A DNA stretch of 37,972 nucleotides, taken from IMG/VR virus record IMGVR_UViG_3300032224_000289, positions 1 through 37,972 of that record, one strand, 5' to 3'. A program made the position numbers and the translations under genes. A model generated the notes under the pieces. It ran no database searches, was not told the origin of the DNA, and was given only the letters and a program-made list of their open reading frames with translations. This document shows, piece after piece, positions 1 through 6,747 of this stretch. Positions within the stretch are counted from its first letter, which is position 1, and each line of letters opens with the position of its first letter. This stretch comes from a virus.

Positions 1-123
1 GGCTGATTTAGGCGTTACTACTAAAACCGTTAAAGATAGTCAAAAGATTAATAACTATATTAACGATTATGCAAAAGGCATTATTTGGGACTACCAAGAT
101 TTGCTAAAAGTTTTGCAAGAAAA
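1..123. repeat. Terminal direct repeat, left copy
   Basis: Bases 1-123 are identical to 37850-37972. The next base differs only because the window ends. The repeat lies inside a continuous reading frame, so it is most simply the overlap left when a circular or circularly permuted genome was assembled. A genuine short terminal redundancy cannot be excluded. Confidence 0.95.
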
Positions 124-136
124 AAAGGAGGCATAA
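2..136 (+). CDS. C-terminal part of junction-spanning small protein
   Basis: The frame is open from base 2 to TAA at 134-136 and continues without interruption from the gene starting at 37788 when the ends are joined. The complete product would be about 65 aa. This part carries the sequence from ADLGVTTKTVKDSQ to the end LQEKKEA and looks helical. Its stop lies three bases before the next gene, and the AAAGGAGG at its 3' end serves as that gene's ribosome binding site. I do not recognise the family. Confidence 0.8.
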   Translation, partial: ADLGVTTKTVKDSQKINNYINDYAKGIIWDYQDLLKVLQEKKEA

Positions 137-139
137 CTT

Positions 140-424
140 ATGCAATTGTTTAATCCAAAGTGCAAAAAACCGCATTGGTTTGTTTTGGAAGGCAAATTAA
201 TGCTAGAAACCGCCGAAGAAAAGCATCAAGATTTAGCAAAACAGGTAATAACGGTATTAGAAACACAAATACGGCAAAAAATCTATGATGAAATAACTGC
301 GTGGCAACCACTTAAAAATAGAGCGCAAATAATGAAAGTATCAGGCAGTATTGATAATGCGTTACTAGGCGTACAAGCAATTTGCGCTGATATTGCGTTA
401 GGAAATAAAAATGGCTCTAATTGA
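140..424 (+). CDS. Hypothetical early protein, 94 aa
   Basis: The ATG follows a very strong AAAGGAGG site within the preceding gene. The product is mostly predicted helix, with two cysteines (C8 and one near the C-terminus) but no recognisable motif. Its 3' end overlaps the next gene (ATG at 411) by 14 bases, as expected in a translationally coupled early operon. The function is unknown. It is a real gene by its spacing, ribosome binding site and codon use. Confidence 0.75.
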   Translation: MQLFNPKCKKPHWFVLEGKLMLETAEEKHQDLAKQVITVLETQIRQKIYDEITAWQPLKNRAQIMKVSGSIDNALLGVQAICADIALGNKNGSN

Positions 425-581
425 CCACTTTGAATTACTAACAAAAATAATTCGCCATATTGAACTGTTGCGAGAAAAACAAGCAACTGTCAATGCTCAT
501 ATATCGTTACAAAATATCTATAATGAAGGATATGCAGACGGAATAAATGACGCACTAAACGAAGTAAGAAGGGAACTATGA
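411..581 (+). CDS. Small helical protein, 56 aa
   Basis: The frame starts MALIDHFELLTKI, inside the end of the previous gene, and stops at TGA 579-581. That stop overlaps the ATG of the next gene (ATGA). The product reads as one long amphipathic helix rich in Leu, Glu and Asn, ending DALNEVRREL, which suggests a small dimerising protein. I recognise no family. Coupling on both sides supports a real gene. Confidence 0.65.
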   Translation: MALIDHFELLTKIIRHIELLREKQATVNAHISLQNIYNEGYADGINDALNEVRREL

Positions 582-880
582 TAAACAATAACTGTAACAG
601 ATTAGATTGCAGATGCACGCATACAGATGGGTGTGAACGCGGTTTTATCTTTGCAAGATACTTAGATAGACAACAAAAAATGTTCAACGGTGAAGTAAGA
701 ATTGTTGAAAAATGGTACGATGGAGTGCGGTTTTGCCCGATATGCGACCCTGAAAGAGCGCATATACAAGCCACATCTATATCTAGCGAGGAGTTAGGGC
801 AAAGACTAAGAAACCGCTCCCAATTCAAACACGCAGAAAACTACGAAACCCAAGAGGCGAGCAAAACTCGCACTCTCTAA
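578..880 (+). CDS. Cys-rich, probably zinc-binding phage protein, 100 aa
   Basis: The N-terminal half holds spaced cysteines in CNRLDCRC and DGCERG, followed by FCPICDPERAH near residue 55. This is the layout of small phage zinc-finger proteins that share a DGC...RPCP.C.PERA-like pattern. The C-terminal 35 residues are polar and low in complexity. The start overlaps the upstream stop (ATGA). It sits in the early operon, so a regulatory or takeover role is plausible. That role is inference; only the cysteine pattern is visible. Confidence 0.7.
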   Translation: MINNNCNRLDCRCTHTDGCERGFIFARYLDRQQKMFNGEVRIVEKWYDGVRFCPICDPERAHIQATSISSEELGQRLRNRSQFKHAENYETQEASKTRTL

Positions 881-892
881 GGAGTAGCAAAA

Positions 893-1291
893 ATGCCACT
901 TAAAATAAAAACAAAAATAATCGCAGTAATAGCACTATCTCTAGCCATTGTGTTTTTAACTCAGGCGCACGCAGAAGCACCCATTCCAGATAAAGAAACT
1001 GCCATAATCTTTGATGAAAACGATTTCAAGGCTTATGCCGCGCTTAAAATGGAAGAATATAGTTGGGATAAAGAGGAACTAAGTTGCCTTAAACGATTGT
1101 GGGGCAAAGAAAGTGCTTGGAACCATTTAGCGGATAACCCTAATAGCACCGCATTTGGAATTGCTCAAATGCTAGGGGAAAAATCTGATGACCCATTTAT
1201 ACAAATTCGTAACGGATTGCGGTATATTGAGCACCGCTATGACAAACCTTGTAACGCGTGGAGATACTGGCAACGACATAACTGGTACTAG
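893..1291 (+). CDS. Secreted lytic-transglycosylase-like protein, 132 aa
   Basis: An AAGGAG site precedes the ATG. Residues 1-28 form a basic N-terminus, a hydrophobic core and an AHA-type cleavage region, so the protein is probably exported or membrane-tethered. The remainder resembles a small SLT/goose-lysozyme-like fold: KESAWN with candidate catalytic Glu73, then FGIAQML, NGLRYIEHRY and a C-terminal W..W..HNWY cluster. That pattern is typical of cell-wall transglycosylases in actinobacteria and their phages. It lies in the early operon, far from the CHAP lysin, so a role other than timed lysis is possible, such as wall remodelling or superinfection control. The family call is by motif only. 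Confidence 0.75.
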   Translation: MPLKIKTKIIAVIALSLAIVFLTQAHAEAPIPDKETAIIFDENDFKAYAALKMEEYSWDKEELSCLKRLWGKESAWNHLADNPNSTAFGIAQMLGEKSDDPFIQIRNGLRYIEHRYDKPCNAWRYWQRHNWY

Positions 1292-1730
1292 CACGCACTT
1301 TTTCGTTAAAGGTCGCCCTATTCCGCAGGGTTCTCTTAAATTTATTAACGGACACGCAATACATGTACGCGCACAAGACTTAGCATTGTGGCGTGCTGAT
1401 ATTGCAAACACCGCAAAAAGTGTAATACTTGAAAAAGCGCAAGAAGGCGTTGAAGTTAATCTAACTTTTGTGTTAGCCAAACCTAAAACAGTTACACGCA
1501 AAGAACCACACATAAGACCAGACATTGATAAGTTGGTTCGTGCAGTTTTAGACGGATTAACAGATGTTGCCTATAAAGATGATGAACAAGTTGTTAAATT
1601 AAGTGCCAGCAAAGAATATGGCGAAACGCAAGGTGTTTGGATAAGAATTACAGATAGGACAAAGTTAAGCAACACTTTGTTCAACACCAAAGTTACCATT
1701 GAAGATGGCTTCAACGGATATTCCGACTAA
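1239..1730 (+). CDS. rusA: RusA-like Holliday junction resolvase
   Basis: The product contains VKGRPIPQGS near residue 24 and the block RPDIDKLVRAVLDGLTD with downstream YKDDEQV. These are the RusA family signature, with acidic residues that bind the metal at the active site. RusA resolves Holliday junctions as a dimer, which fits with SSB and RecT in this phage. I chose ATG 1239 (163 aa). ATG 1188 in the same frame would lengthen it by 17 residues and increase the overlap with the upstream gene from 53 to 104 bases. Neither start has a strong ribosome binding site. Confidence 0.85.
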   Translation: MTNLVTRGDTGNDITGTSTHFFVKGRPIPQGSLKFINGHAIHVRAQDLALWRADIANTAKSVILEKAQEGVEVNLTFVLAKPKTVTRKEPHIRPDIDKLVRAVLDGLTDVAYKDDEQVVKLSASKEYGETQGVWIRITDRTKLSNTLFNTKVTIEDGFNGYSD

Positions 1731-1759
1731 ACCATCGGATATTTCAAGAAAGGCATCTA

Positions 1760-2110
1760 ATGACGGATTGGCAATCTTTACGCGAGTTGATTTTGGCACG
1801 ATGCAAAGGGTACTGCGAATTTTGTGGGTTAGCACTATCTGAAAACTTTGCTTTACATCATAGAAAATTGCGCTCGCGTGGTGGTAAAGACACCATTGAT
1901 AATTTAGTTGCGTTGCATCACGAGTGCCATAACTTAGGAACTAATTCTGTTCATATGAATATAAAAAAGGCAACGGAAACTGGTCACATAGTACCGACAC
2001 GCCAAAACCCATTTGACTATCCATTACATTTGCCTAACGGTTCTAGTGTTACACTAACGATTGATGGCAACTATAATGTTATAGAAAGGATAGAAGGCTA
2101 TGGCTGGTGA
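1760..2110 (+). CDS. HNH endonuclease, 116 aa
   Basis: The frame has an N-terminal CxxC (GYCEFCG) followed by LHHRKLRSRGG, DNLVALHHECHN and a final short strand. This is the classical HNH/McrA-like ββα-metal fold with a structural zinc site. The compact size and position within the early operon, just before SSB (11-base overlap), suggest a phage enzyme rather than an intruding homing gene. The role could be packaging-associated nicking, recombination or host DNA damage; nothing here decides it. AGAAAGGCA is the ribosome binding site. Confidence 0.85.
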   Translation: MTDWQSLRELILARCKGYCEFCGLALSENFALHHRKLRSRGGKDTIDNLVALHHECHNLGTNSVHMNIKKATETGHIVPTRQNPFDYPLHLPNGSSVTLTIDGNYNVIERIEGYGW

Positions 2111-2498
2111 AGCAATAATTTCAGTTACAGGTAATCTCGGTGGAGATGCTGAACTTAGACAAACTCCGCAAGGCATATTTGTAACTTCATTTTCAATTGC
2201 TAATACTCCGCGAGTTAAGAAAAATAATGAGTGGACAGATGGTGAAACAATTTGGTTTAGATGTTATGTATGGGGCAAAGATGCCGCAAGTGCCGCTAAT
2301 GAATTACATAAAGGTACAAAAGTATTTGTTTCTGGTCGTTTTAGTATAGAAACATTTGTAAGTAGAGAACAAGAAGAAAGAAAGATTTATCAAATTAATG
2401 TGGATAGTTACGGCATTGTTCCGCGTAATGTTCCAGAACCTCAAATTGTTAAAAATGACAAACCAATTGAGGACCCGATTGATGACCCTTGGGCTTAG
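2100..2498 (+). CDS. ssb: Single-stranded DNA-binding protein
   Basis: The 132-aa product begins with an OB-fold: ISVTGNLGGDAELRQTPQG, then FSIANTPRV, WFRCYVWGK and KGTKVFVSGRF. The sequence ends DPIDDPWA, resembling the acidic DDxPF-type tip that recruits partner proteins, although the final residue is not Phe. It protects ssDNA during replication and recombination. Its start overlaps the HNH gene, so the two are probably co-translated. Length and motifs match ordinary SSB. Confidence 0.93.
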   Translation: MAGEAIISVTGNLGGDAELRQTPQGIFVTSFSIANTPRVKKNNEWTDGETIWFRCYVWGKDAASAANELHKGTKVFVSGRFSIETFVSREQEERKIYQINVDSYGIVPRNVPEPQIVKNDKPIEDPIDDPWA

Positions 2499-2509
2499 AA
2501 AGGCACACA

Positions 2510-2704
2510 ATGGAAAATAATGATGACCTTGTAGATAGCATTTATGTATCTGAGTTACTTGGCATTACATCTAACAATTTACGACAATTAGTATTTAGAA
2601 AGGTACTTGTACCTACTGGTAAAGAAAAAAGACGCTCGTTGTTCAAACTAGAAGATGTCCAGCGACTGAAGGCTGTCCGCACTCCCTATGTCCCTTCGGA
2701 GTAG
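2510..2704 (+). CDS. Small winged-helix/excisionase-like DNA-binding protein
   Basis: The 64-aa product reads DSIYVSELLGITSNNLRQLV, then basic KEKRRSLFKLEDVQRL. This is the layout of MerR/excisionase-type winged helices: a helix-turn-helix, then a wing and a short helix. ATG 2510 is chosen because AGAAAGGCA stands in front of it; an upstream in-frame start lies inside ssb and has no such site. With no integrase seen, a transcription-factor role is more likely than excision. A terminator follows immediately. Confidence 0.7.
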   Translation: MENNDDLVDSIYVSELLGITSNNLRQLVFRKVLVPTGKEKRRSLFKLEDVQRLKAVRTPYVPSE

Positions 2705-2712
2705 CGCACATA

Positions 2713-2751
2713 GAGAGAGGGTGCGGTTCCGTCCCTTCGGCACCCTCTCTC
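2713..2751 (+). terminator. Intrinsic terminator closing the early operon
   Basis: A perfect 12-bp stem (2713-2724 with 2740-2751, GAGAGAGGGTGC) encloses a 15-base loop and is followed by an AT-rich stretch, ACTATTATTT. A smaller CTCC...GGAG hairpin around CCCTTCGG lies just upstream, inside the end of the gene. The position between the winged-helix and ParB-like genes separates the replication genes from the modification module. Confidence 0.8.
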
Positions 2752-2774
2752 ACTATTATTTAGAAAGGCAGTAA

Positions 2775-3308
2775 ATGGAACTTAAAACAGAAGTTATCAA
2801 TATTGATGATTTACAACTAGACCCAAATAATGCACGAAAGCATAGTCAAAAGAATTTAGACGCTATTGCTAAATCGTTACAAACATTTGGACAACGCAAA
2901 CCAGTAGTAATAACTAATGAAAATGTTGTTGTTGCTGGTAACGGAACTTTAGAAGCCGCCAAACAAATTGGTTGGAAAGGTTTAGCAGTTGTCCGAGTAC
3001 CTGATGACTGGGACTCAGACACAATTAAGGCATACGCGCTCGCTGATAATCGTTCTGCTGAACTGGCATCGTGGGATACAGATATATTGCTTACCCAATT
3101 ACGAGAATTAAAACTTGAAGATTGGAATGTTGGCGATTTTGGCTTTAAAGATTTTGATTTAAAAACCAGAGAAGAAATTGATACTGGTATGAAAGAGATT
3201 GCCGAGCGTTACGAAGTTGTAATTGAGTGCGAAGATGAAAATGAACAAACTGCGCTACTACTGCGCTTATCGCAAGAAGGTTTGCGTGTAAGAGCAATAG
3301 TTATTTAA
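2775..3308 (+). CDS. ParB-like nuclease-fold protein, 177 aa
   Basis: The N-terminal 100 residues are a ParB/sulfiredoxin-fold domain: DLQLDPNNARKHSQKN, TFGQRKPVVI, VVAGNGTLEAAKQIGW and YALADNRSAEL. The C-terminal 40 residues end in an EVVIECEDENEQ...RLSQEGLRVRAI segment, as seen in phage ParB proteins that accompany DNA-modifying enzymes. There is no HTH like that of chromosome-partitioning ParB. It is preceded by a terminator and an AGAAAGGCA site. Neighbouring ABC-GNAT and zinc-ribbon genes suggest a role in base modification, perhaps recognising or nicking DNA; that role is inferred. Confidence 0.85.
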   Translation: MELKTEVINIDDLQLDPNNARKHSQKNLDAIAKSLQTFGQRKPVVITNENVVVAGNGTLEAAKQIGWKGLAVVRVPDDWDSDTIKAYALADNRSAELASWDTDILLTQLRELKLEDWNVGDFGFKDFDLKTREEIDTGMKEIAERYEVVIECEDENEQTALLLRLSQEGLRVRAIVI

Positions 3309-3313
3309 TAGAG

Positions 3314-3402
3314 TTAGGCAAAATGCCTGACACCACTTAGGCGAACAATAAGTAACCTAAGTAGAGTGCTGGACAAAGCCCTCATAGGTGAAAGTCTATG
3401 AG
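3314..3402 (+). ncRNA. Three-hairpin leader between parB-like and ABC-GNAT genes
   Basis: Three consecutive inverted repeats fill most of the gap: 3314-3320/3324-3330 (7 bp with one G·U pair), 3335-3341/3356-3362 (ACTTAGG/CCTAAGT), and 3381-3387/3396-3402 (CTCATAG/CTATGAG). No T-run follows, so it does not look like a simple terminator. It could be a structured 5' leader or a processed RNA. I recognise no known family. Confidence 0.4.
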
Positions 3403-3431
3403 AGTTATGTTCGGGGATAAGGGAAGGCGTA

Positions 3432-3527
3432 ATGAAAGAAATACTATGGCAATTACAAATGTATGTACTGGACTTAGAAATGCACAAATTCATATTGGAA
3501 TGGTTAATTAAATTGGGGTTATTATGA
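3432..3527 (+). CDS. 31-aa leader-type ORF
   Basis: The short frame begins MKEILWQLQMYVLDLEM, follows a strong GGGAAGG site and stops at TGA 3525-3527. The stop overlaps the ATG of the ABC-GNAT gene by four bases. The product is a hydrophobic/amphipathic helix. It may be a tiny protein in its own right, or exist to couple translation of the next gene, which has only a poor ribosome binding site of its own. Confidence 0.5.
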   Translation: MKEILWQLQMYVLDLEMHKFILEWLIKLGLL

Positions 3528-4654
3528 GCACAATTAGATTACAAACTGAAATAAATCGCACGCCTAGAGTAATGCAATTAGAGGGTATCTTTGACTTACA
3601 AGCCGCCAAAGTATCTATTACTGAAATTCCTAACAATATTCCAGACTTAGACACACGCGATTGGAATATAGGTTTAATTGTTGGACCTTCTGGCGCTGGT
3701 AAGACAACTATTGCCAGAGAAATGTTTAACAAAGAATTATTATCTACGGAAAAAATGTCGTGGGGTACTAGTAACGCCGTTATTGATGATTTCCCAAAGC
3801 CGTTATCAATTAAAGATATTACTGAATTACTATCTTCTGTTGGGTTTAGTAGTCCACCTGCATGGTTACGCCCATATGAAAATCTTTCCAATGGTGAGAA
3901 GTTCCGTGTATCTATGGCACGCGTATTGGCAGAAAGTACAGATATAGCAGTTGTAGATGAATTTACTTCCGTTATTGACCGTACAGTTGCACAAATAGGT
4001 TCAGCCGCTATTGCTAAGACCGTGCGAGCGCGTAATCAAAAGTTTGTTGCAGTATCTTGCCATTACGATATTGAAGAATGGCTTCAACCCGATTGGATTT
4101 ATCAGCCACATATCGGTCAATTTGTTTGGGGGTCGGTTCAACCCCGCCCACAAATCAATTGTGAAATCATTTGGGCGAAGTATGATGCGTGGGAACTCTT
4201 CCGCCGCCATCACTATCTAAGCGATGGTTTGAATAAGTCTGCACAGATATATGTGGGACTTGTAAATGACCAACCAGCAGTAATGACTGCAATATTGCCT
4301 CTTATTAACGCTAATGTTCGTAACGCACGCCGAATAAGTAGAACTGTTGTTCTGCCAGACTATCAAGGCATAGGTATCGGCGGAAGATTTGTGAACGCCG
4401 TTTGCGCTGGACTAAAGGGTCAGGGGTTAGATACTTATACGACCACATCTCACCCAGCACGCGTTAGGGCGTTGAATAAGAGTAAGGAGTGGGAGATGAT
4501 AAGAGAACCGTCCAGAGTGGCGCAAAGAGGTAAAACATCTTCTATAACTGGCAGATTAGGACTATCGCGTAGCCGAATAACTACTGGGTTTAAATATGCT
4601 GGAGAACCGAACTTTGAAATCGCCAAGATACTTTGTCCAAGACCAGTGAATTAA
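3524..4654 (+). CDS. ABC-type ATPase fused to GNAT/Mom-like acyltransferase
   Basis: This 376-aa protein joins two enzymes. Residues about 45-205 are an ABC ATPase: Walker A GPSGAGKT (54-61), signature LSNGE (121-125), Walker B VVDEF (143-147) and a switch histidine (H180). Residues about 212-376 are GNAT-like: FRRHHYLS, then RISRTVVLPDYQGIGIGGRF with the acyl-CoA loop QGIGIG (281-286), then TSHPARVRAL. Mom of phage Mu, which modifies adenine, is a GNAT-fold enzyme. The pairing with a ParB-like gene suggests DNA-base modification or protection against restriction. ATP use, substrate and acyl donor cannot be read from sequence. A tRNA or protein substrate is the alternative. Confidence 0.85.
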   Translation: MSTIRLQTEINRTPRVMQLEGIFDLQAAKVSITEIPNNIPDLDTRDWNIGLIVGPSGAGKTTIAREMFNKELLSTEKMSWGTSNAVIDDFPKPLSIKDITELLSSVGFSSPPAWLRPYENLSNGEKFRVSMARVLAESTDIAVVDEFTSVIDRTVAQIGSAAIAKTVRARNQKFVAVSCHYDIEEWLQPDWIYQPHIGQFVWGSVQPRPQINCEIIWAKYDAWELFRRHHYLSDGLNKSAQIYVGLVNDQPAVMTAILPLINANVRNARRISRTVVLPDYQGIGIGGRFVNAVCAGLKGQGLDTYTTTSHPARVRALNKSKEWEMIREPSRVAQRGKTSSITGRLGLSRSRITTGFKYAGEPNFEIAKILCPRPVN

Positions 4655-4689
4655 TGCTATATTTGTAGTGGATAATGGGGGTGTAAATA

Positions 4690-4857
4690 ATGCCGATGTA
4701 CCAGTTTCATTGTCCTAAGTGTGAAAAAGATATAGAAACATTTTTTGGGTTTAATGAAAAGCACGAAATAGATTGCGAAGATTGTAAAACACCTATGGAG
4801 AAAGTGTTCTTTGCAGTAGGTGTAATACTAAGAGGCACAGGTTGGGGTGGACAATGA
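4690..4857 (+). CDS. FmdB-type zinc-ribbon protein, 55 aa
   Basis: The frame begins MPMYQFHCPKCEKDIETFF, has a second CxxC (DCEDCK), and ends in LRGTGWGGQ. This is the hallmark of the FmdB/CxxC putative regulatory family, whose members start MPxYxYxCxxC and end in a glycine-rich GSGW-like segment. Two CxxC pairs would bind one zinc. It sits 35 bases after the ABC-GNAT gene and may be an accessory subunit of that module. The stop overlaps the next start (ATGA). Confidence 0.8.
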   Translation: MPMYQFHCPKCEKDIETFFGFNEKHEIDCEDCKTPMEKVFFAVGVILRGTGWGGQ

Positions 4858-5030
4858 AAGTTACGGCAACGCTTATAGGCATATTTTTAGGTACTGTAAT
4901 TGTTTGGTGTATTACTGCCTATCCTGTAATGTTATTAATGGGATTGTTTTATCCAATGTCTTATACGCAAGCAGTTGCGGCAGTAATAATGCTTTCAATT
5001 CTTGCGAGTCTATTTAAAGTTACAAAATAA
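4854..5030 (+). CDS. Small two-helix membrane protein, 58 aa
   Basis: Two hydrophobic segments are visible: about residues 4-31, starting TATLIGIFLGTVIVWC, and 37-54, AVAAVIMLSILASL. They are joined by a short YPMSYTQ loop, and a lysine tail follows. Both ends overlap neighbours by one to four bases, so it is translated between the zinc ribbon and terminase genes. The function is unknown. Holin, superinfection-exclusion or membrane-anchor roles are possible but unsupported. Confidence 0.65.
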   Translation: MKVTATLIGIFLGTVIVWCITAYPVMLLMGLFYPMSYTQAVAAVIMLSILASLFKVTK

Positions 5031-5509
5031 TGCCAAAGAAAAGCAAAGTTAATCCAGAAACTTTGGAGAAAGAAGCAAAGGTTCTTGAACTAAGGCGTGG
5101 TGGGCTTACTTTTGACATGATTGCACAAAGATTAGGTTACGCGAGCGCTAGTGGCGCACACAAGGCTTATATGACCGCTTGTACACGCATTGTTTATGAT
5201 GATGTAGTTGAAACGCGTAATATTGAAATGGATAGATTAAATATTGCGCAGGCGGCAATATGGGGCGATGTTATTAACGGCACTACACCGCAAGATAGAT
5301 TTCGCGGTGTAATGGCACTAATGAAGATAATGGAACGGCGTGCCAGACTACTCGGTCTGGATATGCCTACTAAGGCACAGATAGAGGTAAACCTGTATGA
5401 CCGCGACACAATTGATGCAGAAGTCCAGCGACTTGTCACTCTCCTTGCTGGCGAGCCGACAAGTGCGTTGGAAGCACCAGTTAGCGAGACCAGAACAGAT
5501 ACCAACTGA
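5030..5509 (+). CDS. terS: Terminase small subunit
   Basis: The 159-aa product opens with basic residues and a helix-turn-helix (EKEAKVLELRRGGLTFDMIAQRLGY), then a helical oligomerisation region with ERRARLLGLDMP, and a disordered tail. This is the typical small terminase plan: recognition of the packaging site followed by oligomerisation. It directly precedes the large subunit, whose coding region starts 113 bases before this gene stops. No pac site can be assigned. Confidence 0.85.
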   Translation: MPKKSKVNPETLEKEAKVLELRRGGLTFDMIAQRLGYASASGAHKAYMTACTRIVYDDVVETRNIEMDRLNIAQAAIWGDVINGTTPQDRFRGVMALMKIMERRARLLGLDMPTKAQIEVNLYDRDTIDAEVQRLVTLLAGEPTSALEAPVSETRTDTN

Positions 5510-6743
5510 CGATAAAACTTGGACAACTTGGTTATATCTAGCAGGTCGTGGTGCAGGTAAGACACGCACGGCGGCAGAATGGTTAGCGTTTCAGGCATCT
5601 AGCAATCCCAAAACACGCTGGGCTATCGCCGCGCCAACATATTCAGATGTCCGTGATACTTGTGCAGAAGGACAATCAGGTATTGTTCAGATATTGCGCG
5701 AGTACGGCACATTAAAAGATTACAACCGTTCTATTGGAGAATTGTTTTTAACTAACGGCTCGCGCATCAAACTTTTTAGCGGTGAAGAACCAGACCGTTT
5801 CCGTGGACCACAATTTCACGGCGGTTGGTTTGATGAGTTGGCGGCATTTAAGTACCCAGATGCGTGGGACCAGTATCAATTTGGTCTGCGATTAGGTGAA
5901 TTCCCACAAACTATTGTTACAACTACGCCACGCCCAACAAAATTAATCAAAGACTTAATTGCAAGAGAAGGTGTGCGAGTAGTACGCGGTTCTACATTTG
6001 ATAATGCTAAGAACCTTGCGCCGTCTGCACTTGTGGAATTAAAGGCACGATATGAAAACACCAGACTTGGACGACAAGAGTTATATGGTGAAATTCTGGA
6101 CAATGTTGAAGGTGCATTATGGACTAGAGAGATGATTGAAACGGCAAGAGTTACAGAAGCACCGCCTTTGGTAAGAGTTGTAGTTGCCATTGACCCTGCC
6201 GTTACATCTAGTAGCACTAGCGATGAAACAGGTATTGTGTGCGCTGGTATATCAAGTGCAGGTGAATATTACATACTTGATGATAAGTCTTTGCGTGCTA
6301 GTCCAGACCAATGGGCAAGGCAAGCGGTAAATCTATATCACGAACATAAAGCCGACAAGATTGTTGCTGAAACAAATAACGGTGGCGATATGGTCATTAT
6401 GTTATTAAAACAGGTAGATGTTGGTATTGCGACAAAGAAAGTAACTGCCACTAGAGGCAAACAATTAAGAGCAGAACCTATATCTAGTTTGTACGAACAA
6501 GGCAAAGTGCATCACATTGGTTACTTTCCAGAATTAGAAAGCCAAATGTGCGAATGGACGCCTTTATCTAATGAAAGCCCAGATAGATTAGATGCGTTAG
6601 TGTGGGCATTAACAGAATTAAATAGCGGTGGTAGTAGTATGATTGCGTTAGCAAATATGGCATTATTGTGTCCTGTTTGCGGTATGCCATCACCTAAAAC
6701 GGCAACTATTTGCGATAAATGTGGCACCAATTTGAGAGGTTAA
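5397..6743 (+). CDS. terL: Terminase large subunit
   Basis: The ATPase domain shows Walker A GRGAGKT at residues 50-56 and GGWFDELAAF as Walker B. The C-terminal nuclease has VVVAIDPAV, AETNNGGDMV and DRLDALVWAL, supplying acidic metal ligands. It pumps DNA into the prohead and cuts it. ATG 5397 follows AGAGG at 5383. Later starts would remove the conserved LARPEQIP region just before Walker A. An unusual C-terminal tail, CPVCG...CDKCG, looks like a zinc ribbon appended after the nuclease. Length (448 aa) is normal. Confidence 0.96.
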   Translation: MTATQLMQKSSDLSLSLLASRQVRWKHQLARPEQIPTDDKTWTTWLYLAGRGAGKTRTAAEWLAFQASSNPKTRWAIAAPTYSDVRDTCAEGQSGIVQILREYGTLKDYNRSIGELFLTNGSRIKLFSGEEPDRFRGPQFHGGWFDELAAFKYPDAWDQYQFGLRLGEFPQTIVTTTPRPTKLIKDLIAREGVRVVRGSTFDNAKNLAPSALVELKARYENTRLGRQELYGEILDNVEGALWTREMIETARVTEAPPLVRVVVAIDPAVTSSSTSDETGIVCAGISSAGEYYILDDKSLRASPDQWARQAVNLYHEHKADKIVAETNNGGDMVIMLLKQVDVGIATKKVTATRGKQLRAEPISSLYEQGKVHHIGYFPELESQMCEWTPLSNESPDRLDALVWALTELNSGGSSMIALANMALLCPVCGMPSPKTATICDKCGTNLRG

Positions 6744-6747
6744 AGTA

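Noticed and set aside
1172-1525. 117-aa minus-strand frame across the transglycosylase/RusA genes
   Set aside because: It opposes two genes with recognisable motifs and has no start signal.
1705-1835. Frame starting MASTDIPTKPSD between RusA and HNH genes
   Set aside because: It overlaps the HNH gene out of frame for most of its length and ends without motif; probably a shadow.
2510-2704. Excisionase function for the small winged-helix protein
   Set aside because: No integrase or attachment site could be identified; a general DNA-binding role is safer.
5194-5598. 134-aa minus-strand frame across the terminase junction
   Set aside because: Composition is atypical, and it opposes TerS/TerL, which have clear motifs.
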